A stretch of 64,000 nt of DNA from contig QNGE01002348.1 in NCBI GenBank assembly GCA_008508345.1, positions 35,319 to 99,318 of the forward strand, written 5' to 3'. Below, piece after piece: positions 34,050-45,599 of the stretch. How positions within the stretch are numbered: position 1 is the stretch's first letter; each line of letters starts with the position of its first letter. Source of the stretch: Paragonimus westermani. Its lineage: Eukaryota > Platyhelminthes > Trematoda > Plagiorchiida > Troglotrematidae. The notes beneath the pieces were generated by a model, which made no database searches, was not told where the DNA came from, and saw only the letters and a program-made list of their open reading frames with translations. A program made the translations under genes and the position numbers.

Positions 34050-37000
34050 CTTGCTAACGGCCACTGACTTTGTTAAAGGTCATCAAATTTTCTACGTAAT
34101 TTGTGCAAACAGTAAAAAAACAGTAAGGAAACAAACGTTGCGTGATGTCACCAGTTCCATTCATCTTGTCAAACACACTAAGTGTAATCAGAATATGTAG
34201 CAAAACGACACGGTGGCAACAAATGACCTGAGTAAATTCAAGGTCAGAAGATAATTACCAAAGCAAGCGGGTGGTGTGAACTTTTACTTTTGTGCATACA
34301 TTACTGGTTGTCCTTGTTCGATCAACACGACTTCATTGATGGTCGTGATATGTTTTACACTTGATGACCTCAGTTTGTGTACACGGTTGATTGTTTGACA
34401 ATCGGCTCATACAGTGAACTGAATCAGCCAATTAGCGAGAAGTTCGGTTGTTCGCTGATACAGGCCATGTTGTGTTACAAGCGAAAAACGGTACGTGAGA
34501 GAATGATCAAGCATGTCACGTCTAGCATGGATGAACTTAATTCCTGAATCGATCATAGGCGGAATTGTGTTGCAGGATGTGTGCAGCACTCGGATAGCGC
34601 ACTACAGTCCTCACTGATTCTGCAGTCTGCTGAACATCTCCGTCCTTCCCTGTTGTGAATGGATATAAATTTATCTGAATACCCGTTAGCATGCAACTTA
34701 ATCCCAAATGCCTAATTTTTCTGTATCACACGGTGATTTCTTCAAGTCATCCGGGCTCTATCAAACTATACTTTAACTAGACAAATTCGAACTGAAGAAA
34801 AACTTTCAATTCGCAAGGAAGGTGGAAGTTTAAGACCGCAGAAGAGAACCTCATTCCATCCTACTACACGAATGGATACAATCCATCCGCCAGCTTAAAT
34901 TGCTTTTGAACATGAGAGCCGGAACTTGAAACGGTACGTGTCTCCTCACGCTCAATTTCGTACAACACCGAAAATTATTCTCGTCGTAACAACCTGTGCA
35001 GTCATAACACTTCTGATTTAAGCGGCTTCATCAATAACACATACAGCTGTCTTCAAATGAGAGCCCATTTCGGGTTCATGTGTGTACTTCGATCATTACT
35101 TCGTTAACCGTATATTATCTATGGGTTATAAGGGTTGTCAAATGTAGTAGTACTCATGCTCGGATAGGTTTTGTCGACCGGTCACTTTCGAAGGGATACT
35201 ACACTTAACTTTGGTCCCTGTGAGGTGTTAAAAGCAGTGCATGCATACACTTGTTCAGAACTGCAGTTAGATCCGGGCTGAAATATGCGCGAGGCAGGCG
35301 TGTTGATTATTGCCATGCTAAACACATGATATATTTTAGCCACGTCCCGTAGCTCCACAGTGCTGCCCATGGGTATCTACCGTATCCCACTGTAGCAGAG
35401 GTCTCGACCACACAATCATCTGCTACAGCTCCAGGTATGCAACACGTAAGAGAAACGAGAAAGCAATGTGTTTCATCTAGGGACTGGGAGATTAGCCACC
35501 GTCATACTTTTGTGGATGCTAGGGCTCAGCATTCAATGGCTTCTTTACTATCGCTCTCATGGATTTACGGTCTGACTGTGACACCCTTTTCCTCCGAATG
35601 TGTGTTGAAGCATTCCAGTGGGAAAACCACCGTTAACATATCCTTTCCGATTCGCGCAATTTCGTTCGTAGTTGGGACTTTTGTCTCTGCAGTCTACCCA
35701 GTTCACTTACTTTGGTAGCACTGTCTCCACCACGGATTGACTGTCATCACGGTGAATTAACAAAGCTCAGGATCGCAACGTCAGTATCGGAGCCATCAAA
35801 ATTAATCTATGGATTTCCTCAATCGTTGATATCTGAGCAGTAGCCTACGCCTAATTGACTCCTGTGTGTAAGTTTCCGAAATGAGTACACGACGTTACGC
35901 AACCAGGTGGTTGGACGTACCATATAAGAAGCTGATTCCGGATCCTGGGGGGCTAATATATTCTGAATCGCTTTCATCTTGTTAGATCGGTTGACGTGAT
36001 AGGATCTTGATAGTTCTCCAGTTATCATCAAATGTGAAGTAAACAATCGTCGTCTACGTCTACAGTTATACTATGCACAAATCATCGTATGCAGCTCTGC
36101 TGCTGGGCACGCATGTTGTGGTGGTGAAATTAGGCTGGCGCTGACAGCACCTATATATAGTAAGTACTTTTCACTTTTGTGAATCTAAGTGGAACACTTT
36201 AGGTCTATTTCAGAGCGACTTGTAATATTCCCACGTGAGACAATCTAACCGGATTATAAGGAGGCCGATTATAGCTAAATCCCGCTGTAATGAATAGTTG
36301 AGGCTGGCTTTGTGTAACGGAACAAATGGATACGGAAGAAAGTTTCTTTAAATCCGCTCTTTGACCGAGCCCGAACTGGGCACAGAAACGGCGCATCCTA
36401 ACGCGGCAGGTTTCATATCAGTGAACCTGTGGAACCACGCCAAGAACTAAGAAGTGGTTGGGCTCGTTTATCCACTCGGACTATTGTCATGTGGAACTCA
36501 TCACATGGCCCCTGAGAATGCCCCGAGGAATTTTCTAGAACAGTTCACGAGGAAACCCAACAACCCCGCTGTTCAGCGCTGAAATCGTAGTACTGATGAT
36601 GAATCTTTTCTGTTTCCGTCTCATTTAACTGTAAGATATTGCTCACTTCTAAAGAAATTACCCGTAAGGATACCATAAAGACAGATATTCGCGTCTACCG
36701 TTTAATTACGAACGTGTGCGGTCGTCATTTTTCTCGTAAAATATCCTGTTTCACTAACCTTCGTCAAAAGGGACACCGTAAAACTTCGAATGCGTGCAAC
36801 AACTTAAAATACACCGTGTACGCAGTGAGATAGATCAAGCCTAAATCTAACTGAAAAAGGCATCCGCAAATTCGGTAGACTCTGCAGCTGAACATTAACC
36901 TTGTTGTTTTGACAAAATATGATCCCTGAAAGTAGATGTGGGATCTCAAGTTCATGCAAAAAGATGGCAGATAGTTTACAGTAACAAAGGAACTGCCGAC

Positions 37001-37380
37001 GTAACTAACAATCATTCTCGGTAAATCTCTAAGTTAATAGAACTACTGACATTTTCTCAAATTGTACCCTGAAATAAAACGTAACTCTTTGAAAATTCGT
37101 TTTTTTAAACAATAACAATAGATTACAACACAAGAACAGCAATAGGTCTAGCATAGCAAAAAGTGTTTGGACCGACGTAGCCTATCTGACCGATCATCAT
37201 CACATATCGAGCTGTTCGGGTTTGTTTTTAGATTAACTAACCAAATCTTGATGAGTTGACAAAACGAAGCGGTGAACCACAGCTGCGCAAGCAATAGCCT
37301 AACAAGTCTGTAGAAAAGGGTTAGGTGGGATAGATTTTATGGATTAACACCACAGTATGCACTTTCTAATGACATTACTC
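34050..37380. other. Long stretch with no recognisable gene
   Basis: ORFs are short and motif-free on both strands. I found no repeat shared with the rest of the window here. Confidence 0.4.
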
Positions 37381-37389
37381 AGTCGATCA

Positions 37390-37870
37390 GAGTCTAGACT
37401 GCCCATGAAGATGTCTTCCAAGAACGGAACTTTGGGTAGCACTTCACCTTTCTGGTGGAAGACGTCACCGTTAAATTTTTTAGAAAAAAACGCTGAAAAT
37501 TACTCTGAAGATCAACGACAACTCTTCTAACCCCTTCTATGAGATGCCCACACTTCCACTGGTACGTACGATACACTTGCACACGTGGTCTGTTGCCTCT
37601 CGTAGAAACACATTAGGGGACAGCGAGACGAATTTGAGTGAGAATACGCGGTGTTATTTACGTTCCGGTCCTCGATCACATCCACGTGTTTCAGAGATAA
37701 CAGTTTATTACCTGCATCTTGATGGGCTCAAGCAAACTGAAGAGCCAATTGGCAAACAAATGGTGAAGCAAGTTGCATTTCTGAAATCCGTCCTAAAGGA
37801 AGACCGTCTTTGTGTGCTTTGGGTTGACAAGATGGTCTGTGGATGATTGTCGCGGTAGAAGCATTCGAAA
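37390..37870 (-). pseudogene. Penelope-like RT fragment
   Basis: On the minus strand, near 37770-37840, PKAHKDGLPLGRISEM matches the PKAHKDGTPLRPILCM block before RT motif A. Near 37395-37450, LPKVPFLEDIFMGSLDSDRL corresponds to NSLPFLDILITRRAAGT after the catalytic box. The roughly 330 bases between should hold motifs A to C, but no YVDD or SPLGPT block is readable, and frames change several times. It is an old, inactive fragment of the same PLE superfamily. Confidence 0.55.
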
Positions 37871-37879
37871 GTAGACCTG

Positions 37880-40680
37880 CAAATAACTAATTGCTGTTTT
37901 TTGGTTTTCTACAGCTTTGGTTTCTTCTACAGCTCGTATTCCCTCTTTCTCTGTAGTTCAACTCGATAAATTTCGAATTACCACTGAGTATCTTGTCCAT
38001 TTTGGCAACGTTTCATTTACTAAAATGAATCCGGTTCCTTTATCCGATCTGGGAATTCAACGCGTCCAAATGCTACTTGGTCAAGTGCTGTTTTGGTTGT
38101 AAGGTACACCTCAGCCACTGACGTGCGTTAAGTGACCAGCGCTAAGTTCACTCCTTTTATTCTTGAAGCTGGCAAAGTTACGACAGAAGGTCGCTCATGA
38201 CAATTTTCAGGTCGAATTTTTAAGTTAAAATTCGGTTTCTGATCATAGAGTCGTGAATAAAATAATCCTCAGTGATGAAGAAGAAAGTATACTTGAGATT
38301 TCAAATCACAACCTCAGTGGATTCAATCGACACCGCTACTATAACTCCAATGCCTACTCGCTGGGCCATAATAATATTAACGAACATAATAAAGTCTGCA
38401 CAATGGCTTGATGACAAACCATTGGATGGTCCTTCACGGTCAGCTGAGATCTGCAGCATAAACCACTGCCACTGCGTGGCCTCGCTCCTGACTGGCATGA
38501 TGGCAAGGTGAGCGGGGACCGAAATGATACGACTACGTGTCAATGTTCACCAGTAGTAGTAGTAGTCTGGATACTGGCTGTTATCAATAAGTTGGGTTGG
38601 AAAACCAGTTTGTCTTCTTTTAAAACGATTAAAACTTTGGATTGTCTAACAAGTTCAAAGAATAGTGAGGCACAAACCGGGAACTGAATTACACCGCTTA
38701 ATAAGCTCGAGTTGACAGTTTCCATCCTCATAATCAAAACCCCATGTGATTAGAAGGACGATGAAGACCTGTGCCAATAATACTCTGAGGGCGAGACGAA
38801 CTGTGTATGGGAAGTTGTCACATGGAACGTCTATCCGTCTATTCGAAAAAATGACCCAAGCTGTTGAGCTTAAACTCAAACCACAAAGTGTGAACAAGCA
38901 ATACGCCTACATGAAAACCTCTTCCAAAACTGGCTACGTGAAAATCTTTTCCAATGTGGCTAAATTGATCACAAGAAAGTAAAATGTCGCTCAAAAAACC
39001 CTTCTTTTTCCCATTTGATTCTCGTCACGTCAAAACCTAACGATAAATTATTGTTTTTTAATCGCCTTTTGTGTATGACCACGTGTTAGGTCAGTTCGGG
39101 CGTTATACACTGGTTGTACTACAAAACGAATGTATGAAAGATGGCGTGAAAGTCATCGTACGTAACTGAACATTAGAACGTTTTCAAACGTCACTGTTAT
39201 TCATTTGACTGACTCCGACAAGTATGTCGGTAAGAAAGACACGTTCCACGCCGTCCACCGAGTGCCTAGAAATTAAAGGAAGATAACGATATTTCGAACA
39301 CTGAACGCTGCTGAGCTACCGGTGTTCCAGTGTGAAATCTTGACCTCTCTACCCAGAGGTTCGTGCGTACACCTAACATCCTCTGGTCTTTGATCAATCG
39401 AACTCACACTTTGGACGACTATTGGAAAACGTAACCAGCAATCTCTCTACGGACTACTTTTTGAACTCTAGCATCTAGTCTTATACAGGGTTGTAAACAA
39501 TCTGACTATCAAATAGAATACGATCCACCTTGGCTGCTTCGTTGTTCCTATCGTTATGTAGGTGTGTTGATCTACAGTTGATCATACAGAGTTCGCAATC
39601 ATCCTTTAAAATCGCAAGCTCCTGTCCCCGACGTACAGCTTTCCAGCGAACTTGCTGTCATGGTCTCAAACAAGTAAAGATATCGGTCTAGGTCGTTTGT
39701 CGCTGAAATGCACGCTTTTTTTCTATTCACTAAACACTTCAACGACCTCGGACAGTTCACTTCAAAGCCCGACCAATCAATCCAGTCAATAAGTACCGAC
39801 GATGCATAACGGTCAACAGGCCAATGAACAAACTTCTAGTTTCGCAACAGCGCTCTTACCAGAAAATATCTGACAGTCTCCATAAGGCTACTCAGCGACC
39901 GCCCATGTATCAACCAGCGATTATCATGGGCAAACACTTTCTAAACCCAATTCTGACATAACCGCGTTCTGCTTCCATGGTATACCCAAACAAGTAGCCA
40001 ATATTGCGCAGTACTGCGATTCAATCTACTTAGGTTATAACTCTGTGCACAGACTTTGGCAGTACAACTGTGTGCCTTGAGATTAATGCAAATGAATTCA
40101 CGTTCGCCAGCAAAGCAAGCAAGTGAAGCAATAACGATGTTTTCATAGAGTAGTCAGTTCCACTTTGGCTCGAAATCTTTCTGTTACCTTCAACACAACC
40201 TTTTCGTATAGTCTGAACTTGATTAGCCATTTGTGAATGGCCTGTAAACCAGTAAGCAGCAAGAGGTTGAGAAAGACATCTCAAGCAGCAGTCGAACGGT
40301 TGACCGGTCACAAACGACTGATGGATCTCAGCCAGTAAGAACTGGGTGTGATTAATGAATGTATCGACCAGCTTGAGTTTCATCAGCACCACGCCCTTCG
40401 AGAATTAAACCGAGGGCCCTTGAACAAACGCCATAATAGTAACTAAAAACTATGGCACGGGGTCGCGGTCACAGGGATGACGCGAGGTTACGTGAGTTAA
40501 TTACTCCCCACTTGAAGCACTCGCGTTTCACATAGGCCAAAATCGATCCAGCACTTGTAATTCGATTACCACTAGATAACTGCTTCCATCGCCTTTGATA
40601 ATCGTAGCAAACGCGTCCTGGTTAGCAGACCACCCAAGAATGATCAACCTCAGTCCAGGAAAAAAGCGCAACATCCGTGG
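37880..40680. other. Long stretch with no recognisable gene
   Basis: A 120-residue minus ORF at 40030-40392 is the longest, and I do not recognise it. A short (AGT)n tract lies near 38552-38566. No other structure stands out. Confidence 0.4.
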
Positions 40681-40689
40681 AAGGCAACC

Positions 40690-40830
40690 CAATGGTCTAT
40701 CACATAAGCCTCCAGATTATTACATGCCTAGTCATGGGTCGCAGGTTCTATGCCTGACATACATGACATTGACACCCAAATGGATCCAAGCGGCTATCTA
40801 CCTATTGTTGGTGACCATTGGGGCCTGAGG
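40690..40830 (+). repeat. Possible tRNA-derived SINE
   Basis: GGTCTATCACATAAGCCTCC stands like a tRNA A-box region. Thirty-odd bases later GGGTCGCAGGTTCTATGCCTG resembles a B box (consensus GGTTCRANNCC) with its flanking arm. A non-tRNA body follows to about 40830. Only one copy is seen here, so the call rests on box spacing. Confidence 0.35.
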
Positions 40831-41289
40831 CTTGCAAACGCAACTCGAAGGTTAACGTCGGCTTTAAAGCTCACATCCCTTGGGGGTGAGATTCAAATAT
40901 CCTGAACAACTCGTAACCCTTTATCAACAAGAGAAACCACCAAGGCCTGCTGTCTGACAGAGTGCGAGCAGGCGAATATGAAATTTTCCGCTCAGTTTAG
41001 ACTGCCAACTCCGTTGTACATGGACAGACATACAGACCACTTAAGCCTGCGGCGACTCCTTAGTCAAAGTAACCATAAGGTGTTTGCGACTTGATAGATT
41101 CACGTCATTTGGGTCAATCATATTCTCGCGAATAATTTCAATATTCCAGTACTGGCATTCTGGTATACCAGGAGGATGAGCTTTGCGAGTAACAGAAAAT
41201 CTTGCACGACAGAGGTTCCGGGGGGGTTGGTCATTTCAAGCTGAACACTACCACATTCGATCGCAGTCCTCGCTATCAAATATGATCAT

Positions 41290-41510
41290 TCGGTCGTGTT
41301 TATTGTGAGGTCACTGGCATTGTGGTTAACACGCTGTTCTAACAAACACGAAGGCCGGAGTGGAAATTCCGATCCGGACGAGGATTTGCACTATTGTGGA
41401 GCTATAATAAGAGTGGAACTGAAACCTAGTGCTTCTCCCGAAGTGGATCAGCCGAAAGGCTTATCTGAACATGACGGCTGCGATCAAGTGTGAGTAGTGT
41501 TCAATTAGAA
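41290..41510 (+). repeat. tRNA-like-headed short dispersed repeat, copy 2 (best)
   Basis: TGGCATTGTGGTTAACACGC resembles an A box and GGAAATTCCGATCCGG a B box, at tRNA-like spacing. The body, TAATAAGAGTGGAACTGAAA and GAAAGGCTTATCTGAA, then GTGAGTAGTGTTCAA, is shared with copies at 23155 and 24310. A partial copy follows at 41760-41835. Confidence 0.5.
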
Positions 41511-41759
41511 TCTTTTTTCTAAAAGGAAACCAGTATTTGAAAGAAGTTAGCATATCAACTCTATATGATAATGAAACTGGTGTCAGCTTTGATAAACAAA
41601 ACTCGTCAAGGTGCCCCAAAACTCCTCGATTGGATTTAAGGGGAGAATGGCGGAAGGTCACAGGATTATGGTGTCCTCACAATATCTGAGACGCCTACCA
41701 AAGCTTCGCTCTGGTTAAACACTGCTGAATCCTGCCCGTCAACCGGCAGTACTGACAAT

Positions 41760-41835
41760 AAATAACTTATCTGAAAAGTGTGAGAATCAGACGGGTGCGA
41801 TCAGCTGTGAGTAATGTGTAACTTGAAATTAACCA
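41760..41835 (+). repeat. Partial copy of the same short repeat
   Basis: ACTTATCTGAAAAGTGTGAG, GGGTGCGATCAGCTGTGAG and GTGTAACTTGAAATTAACC repeat the last about 60 bases of the copy that ends near 41510. Confidence 0.4.
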
Positions 41836-42214
41836 AAATCCCCTACTATTTACCGGTCACAAACGAGTTTGTAATGTTTAGGTATTTTCTGGGGTAAAGC
41901 CTACCAATCATACATAGAGGTCCACGCACAGTGTGAGTAGTGATGACCTCTCAAACCATAATACCGTTTCACTTGCCTGTATCCACCTTTATCATACCAA
42001 TAAGCAATTCTTCTCTTGTTACCCCGATGGTAATTTGTACCATCTAAGATTAATCGTTTTACTTTAGAAAACATTACAGCGTTCTATTGATAAGACCAGA
42101 ATTTGTTAAAAACCTGTTGAGACCTATCCCGGCGTTAAGTTGCCAGTGCTAAATGACCGATTCACAAACGTCCCTTCGTCATGTGACCAGGTGCATGTGA
42201 TTTTCTATGAATTT

Positions 42215-42300
42215 ACACAGTGATATGATGAAACGTTTGCAAGCTGATCAACTAGCCCAGAAGACAACCCAACACCAACGGCATCCACATACAGAGCTAC
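42215..42300 (+). repeat. Isolated PLE tail fragment (family of 48.7-49.8 kb)
   Basis: TGATGAAACGTTTGCAA, CCCAACACCAACGGCATCCA and AGAGCTACGAA follow the order of the tail at 49727-49800. No PLE coding sequence is attached. Confidence 0.5.
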
Positions 42301-42304
42301 GAAT

Positions 42305-43330
42305 ATGATCAAGCCGTTGTCAAAACTTATATAGCTCGTAGAGAGTAGGTGCTCTTAAGCCATAGGTAATTTCTCCCAGACTAGCTTAAGATGCTCCGAA
42401 TAGTCCAATGGTGCACTGTCAACCTAAGTGCCGGCATTAAGTGTTATGACTTCCCAAGTACAGGTACAAAAAACTACTATCCTCCCGACTCGGTCGCGCA
42501 GTCACTGCAGTCTTGCGCAATTTAGAAACCTTGCCGGATTTCCGGTTTTGGGCAATTTTTCCGATCGCCTGAGGGTCTTAGTGATTGCCCGATTACACAA
42601 ACGCATGTGTGGGTCGGGGACTATTTTGTTTTGTTCAGAACCAACTAGGTGTCATGCAGTTTACCAAATGTTTCACCAAGTAGCTGTTTGCTTGACCGCA
42701 CAACGGACTACCAGTGCTAAGTGAATCAATCTCACATTCGATTGACTCAGCCATTTCTCCATCATGAAACAACGTGTAAACGCTCGACATGCACGCAATC
42801 CACACGAAAACGTGAAAAACAATGAACTGTCTTTCCAATAGCCAGAAGAGTAGTGTAAGCCTGCCTTTTGTCCAGAGTGAACTCGTTTTTTCTCGTTCAT
42901 AAAAATTCCTTCTGAATGTGTGTACTCTCTCGCTAAGTGTTAGTGGCCTGAGCTTCAGGGCAGAATAAAAGAAAATGCCGACGCATTGGTTTCTTCTGCT
43001 GAACCTTTCGATGTTTCGTCAAAAATGGCTAATCACGACCAATTCTAACCTTGTTTACATTCGTCCGGTAGCGAACAAACGCCATTTCAACTGACCATCT
43101 AGACAATAATCCACCTACAAAATGAATGCAGATGTAATGTGAACAACAGTTTCAAACTAGCACGCTCAAACCGATATGTAAATTTCGATCTAACTTGCCC
43201 ACAGTTTGTCGAATGCGCCATCGTCTTATTACTCGCCAGCAGAACACAAAAGGCTACTGACAAGACAGTGAAGAAATCAACTGACCAACCGTGGTGCGTA
43301 AACATATTGTGGTGGATTATCACATCGGAG
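42305..43330. other. No recognisable gene
   Basis: Short ORFs such as 42428-42724 have no motif I can name, and none is supported by a second copy or a known domain. Confidence 0.4.
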
Positions 43331-43339
43331 GTCCGGGTA

Positions 43340-43690
43340 CTCCAACTGTCAGCGGAATACCTCAATGCGGCGCGAAGGTTCGTCCAAAAACCCACGGTGG
43401 GCACATCGGGGACAGAATGGGCGATCGGATGAGACATCGCTCAACTGGACAGGGCCAACGGACGAGACATGGCAGAGAAAAGGGGATGGGTAACCAGATC
43501 GAGGGGAAGATAATCTCTACATTCTGCGGAATATCTCGACACGGCAGTGGAATACGGTCAGAGGCCATAGTGGATAGATTTCGGGCAGGGCGAGCGACTT
43601 GACGAGCGACCGCTCAACCAGAACGGTCCAACGGACGAGAAATGGCAGGAGAAAAAACCCCTGACACAAGGCGTCGGTCACATACAAACC
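43340..43690 (+). repeat. Diverged tandem duplication, unit about 173 bases
   Basis: CGGAATACCTC at 43353 recurs as CGGAATATCTC at 43527. CGCTCAACTGGACAGGGCCA near 43439 recurs as CGCTCAACCAGAACGGTCCA near 43611, followed in both by ACGGACGAGA-ATGGCAG. The spacing is 172-174. An AATAAA lies about 100 bases downstream, near 43796, so this could be LTR or 5' leader sequence of an element I cannot identify. Confidence 0.6.
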
Positions 43691-43869
43691 GGGCCGGAGT
43701 GCACATGACGTGCAGGCGGAAACCGGGGATGTTGTGGACCGGAATTCTGACTCAAACACACGCGAGCTCGCAGCATAGCAGTCAGCGAGTTGGACAATAA
43801 AGATTGCCTTATTGGGCGCCTTTTCGCTACAGTATGTTCCCTGAAACAGTAAGCTGATCAACAGGTCAT

Positions 43870-44690
43870 TACAGACAAGGGGAATCTAGACCACTACGGC
43901 AGAAACCATTCAATACCTGGATATCATTTGAGACAACCACACAAGGCCTGATTATTGTTATCATACGATAAATGACACTCGTCTTCGGTCACAGCTTTTG
44001 CATTCGGACCGGCACGTTCTGCCACTTAGTAGAAGCCAGATTCAACGATGCTGTCGCTACAAGATAAGCTATGCGCAATGCTTTGTTAGACATACTGGTC
44101 TGGTGCCCGTGTGATCAAAATTTGGTGTTGCGGAGTAGGATTTTTGCCAAGAGAAGTAACGCGTGCGAAAAATCGCGAATGTGACTCGGTTTCTGTCACA
44201 CACAAACTGGTTGAGGGTCATACAGCGCGGATCCGTAACATCCTTTAACTGTTGGTAGGAGTGGACATATGCGGAGGATCTCGTGATTGATACAAATCCG
44301 AATTGCGTCAACTGTGGTATGGAGCCAAGTCCACATTTATTCGGACAGAACTGACAAAGCCTACAAACACCCCAGCTCGGAACGACATTGACCAGCTGAG
44401 AATAACAACGGTCACGGTGCGTTGGTTAAACTACGCTAAATTCCATCGGTTGCTTAGTAAACACAGCTAGAACACCAACCACGGAAACACGTGATAGGCT
44501 GGTTTCCACGCGCATTCCTTAATCGGAAACAACCGTTTGATGAAAAAAAACTTGCCATGACAAAAGCTACTCACCACTAACCGAAACGTCAAAACTGCAA
44601 CAATTTCTGACAGCATCACAGAGTCGGTTTTTGAATATCTTAATTGAAAGCACATAGCACACAATAACTGAGGATATTTTATTCAGACTT
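43870..44690. other. No recognisable gene
   Basis: No motif-bearing ORF or shared repeat was seen. Confidence 0.4.
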
Positions 44691-44989
44691 CGACCTGTGC
44701 ACTACATTCAATCAGCTAAACGTGTGCACAAACAGACTGACTTCAAAGACAAACATGGAATGTTAACTCAGCACATTTACACAACATTGCATCTTTACAG
44801 TTCGCTGAAAGGGAGGCTTACCATACATATACTAGAAATCGAAGAGACGGGCAAAATCGAAAACTTGCATGCGTCAATTGGTCTAAGTGTACCGGTAGCA
44901 TCCCGAATAGCAAGCAGAATAAAGTCAATAATCAACCAGGTACTAGGTCGGAATTGTGTGTTGTGCACTTCTGGAGGTGCTACTTGTAT

Positions 44990-45587
44990 ACTTCCACCCC
45001 AAATCCGCATCGCTGGAGACACTGTGAATGGCTGCGGGGATTTTTGCTACTTGGATAGCAGCTTGTTGACAGATTTGTCCGTGGACCGCGAGCTGAGAGC
45101 GCGTGTGGCCAAGGCTAGCATTGCTTTCGGACGTCTTGAAAGGCGTGTCTGGAAGAATCACAGCCTGAAGATAGCCACGAAACTGTGTGTCTACCGCTCA
45201 ATTGTGCTGTCTATACTTCTGTACGGCAGTGAGACGTGGACACTGTATCAGCGGAACGTGAGCTATCTGAGCCACTTCCGTGTGCAGTATCTGAAACGCA
45301 TCTTGAGTATTCGGTGGTCGGACATGATTCCGAACACTGAGGTACTGCGGCGAGCGAGCATGGACGGGATGGAAGCCATGTTGTTGCTGAATCAGCTCCG
45401 TTGGATCGGTCACGTCCGTCGGATGGGCGATGACCGTATCGCGAAGCAGTTACTGTGCAGACAAGTGAAGTCAGGTAAGCGAAATCCCGGTGGTCAGAAG
45501 CGGAGGTACCAGGATGTTGTGCAGGTNNNNNNNNNNNNNNNCTCTCTGTTTAGTTTCCGAGAGATAAGAGTTTCCTTTCCTTATTAG
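44990..45587 (+). pseudogene. RTE-like LINE, RT C-terminal part (5'-truncated)
   Basis: The ORF contains the region after the RT palm that is typical of RTE-type LINEs. LRARVAKASIAFGRLERRVW is followed by TKLCVYRSIVLSILLYGSET and WTLYQR. Then come LKRILSIRWSDMIPNTEVL, LLNQLRWIGHVRRM and KRNPGGQKRRYQD. The YxDD palm is absent, as is usual for LINEs truncated at the 5' end by incomplete reverse transcription. An open frame reaches back to 44697, but that part has no motif. The assembly gap at 45527-45541 hides the next bases. The reading frame is open through the recognisable part, so this is one of the younger LINE pieces. Confidence 0.8.
45527..45541. other. Assembly gap (15 N)
   Basis: A short run of unknown bases inside the LINE end. 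Confidence 1.
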
Positions 45588-45599
45588 CCAATCAAGTGG

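Noticed and set aside
40030..40392. 120-residue minus ORF
   Set aside because: No family motif, no partner exon and no repeat copy to support it.
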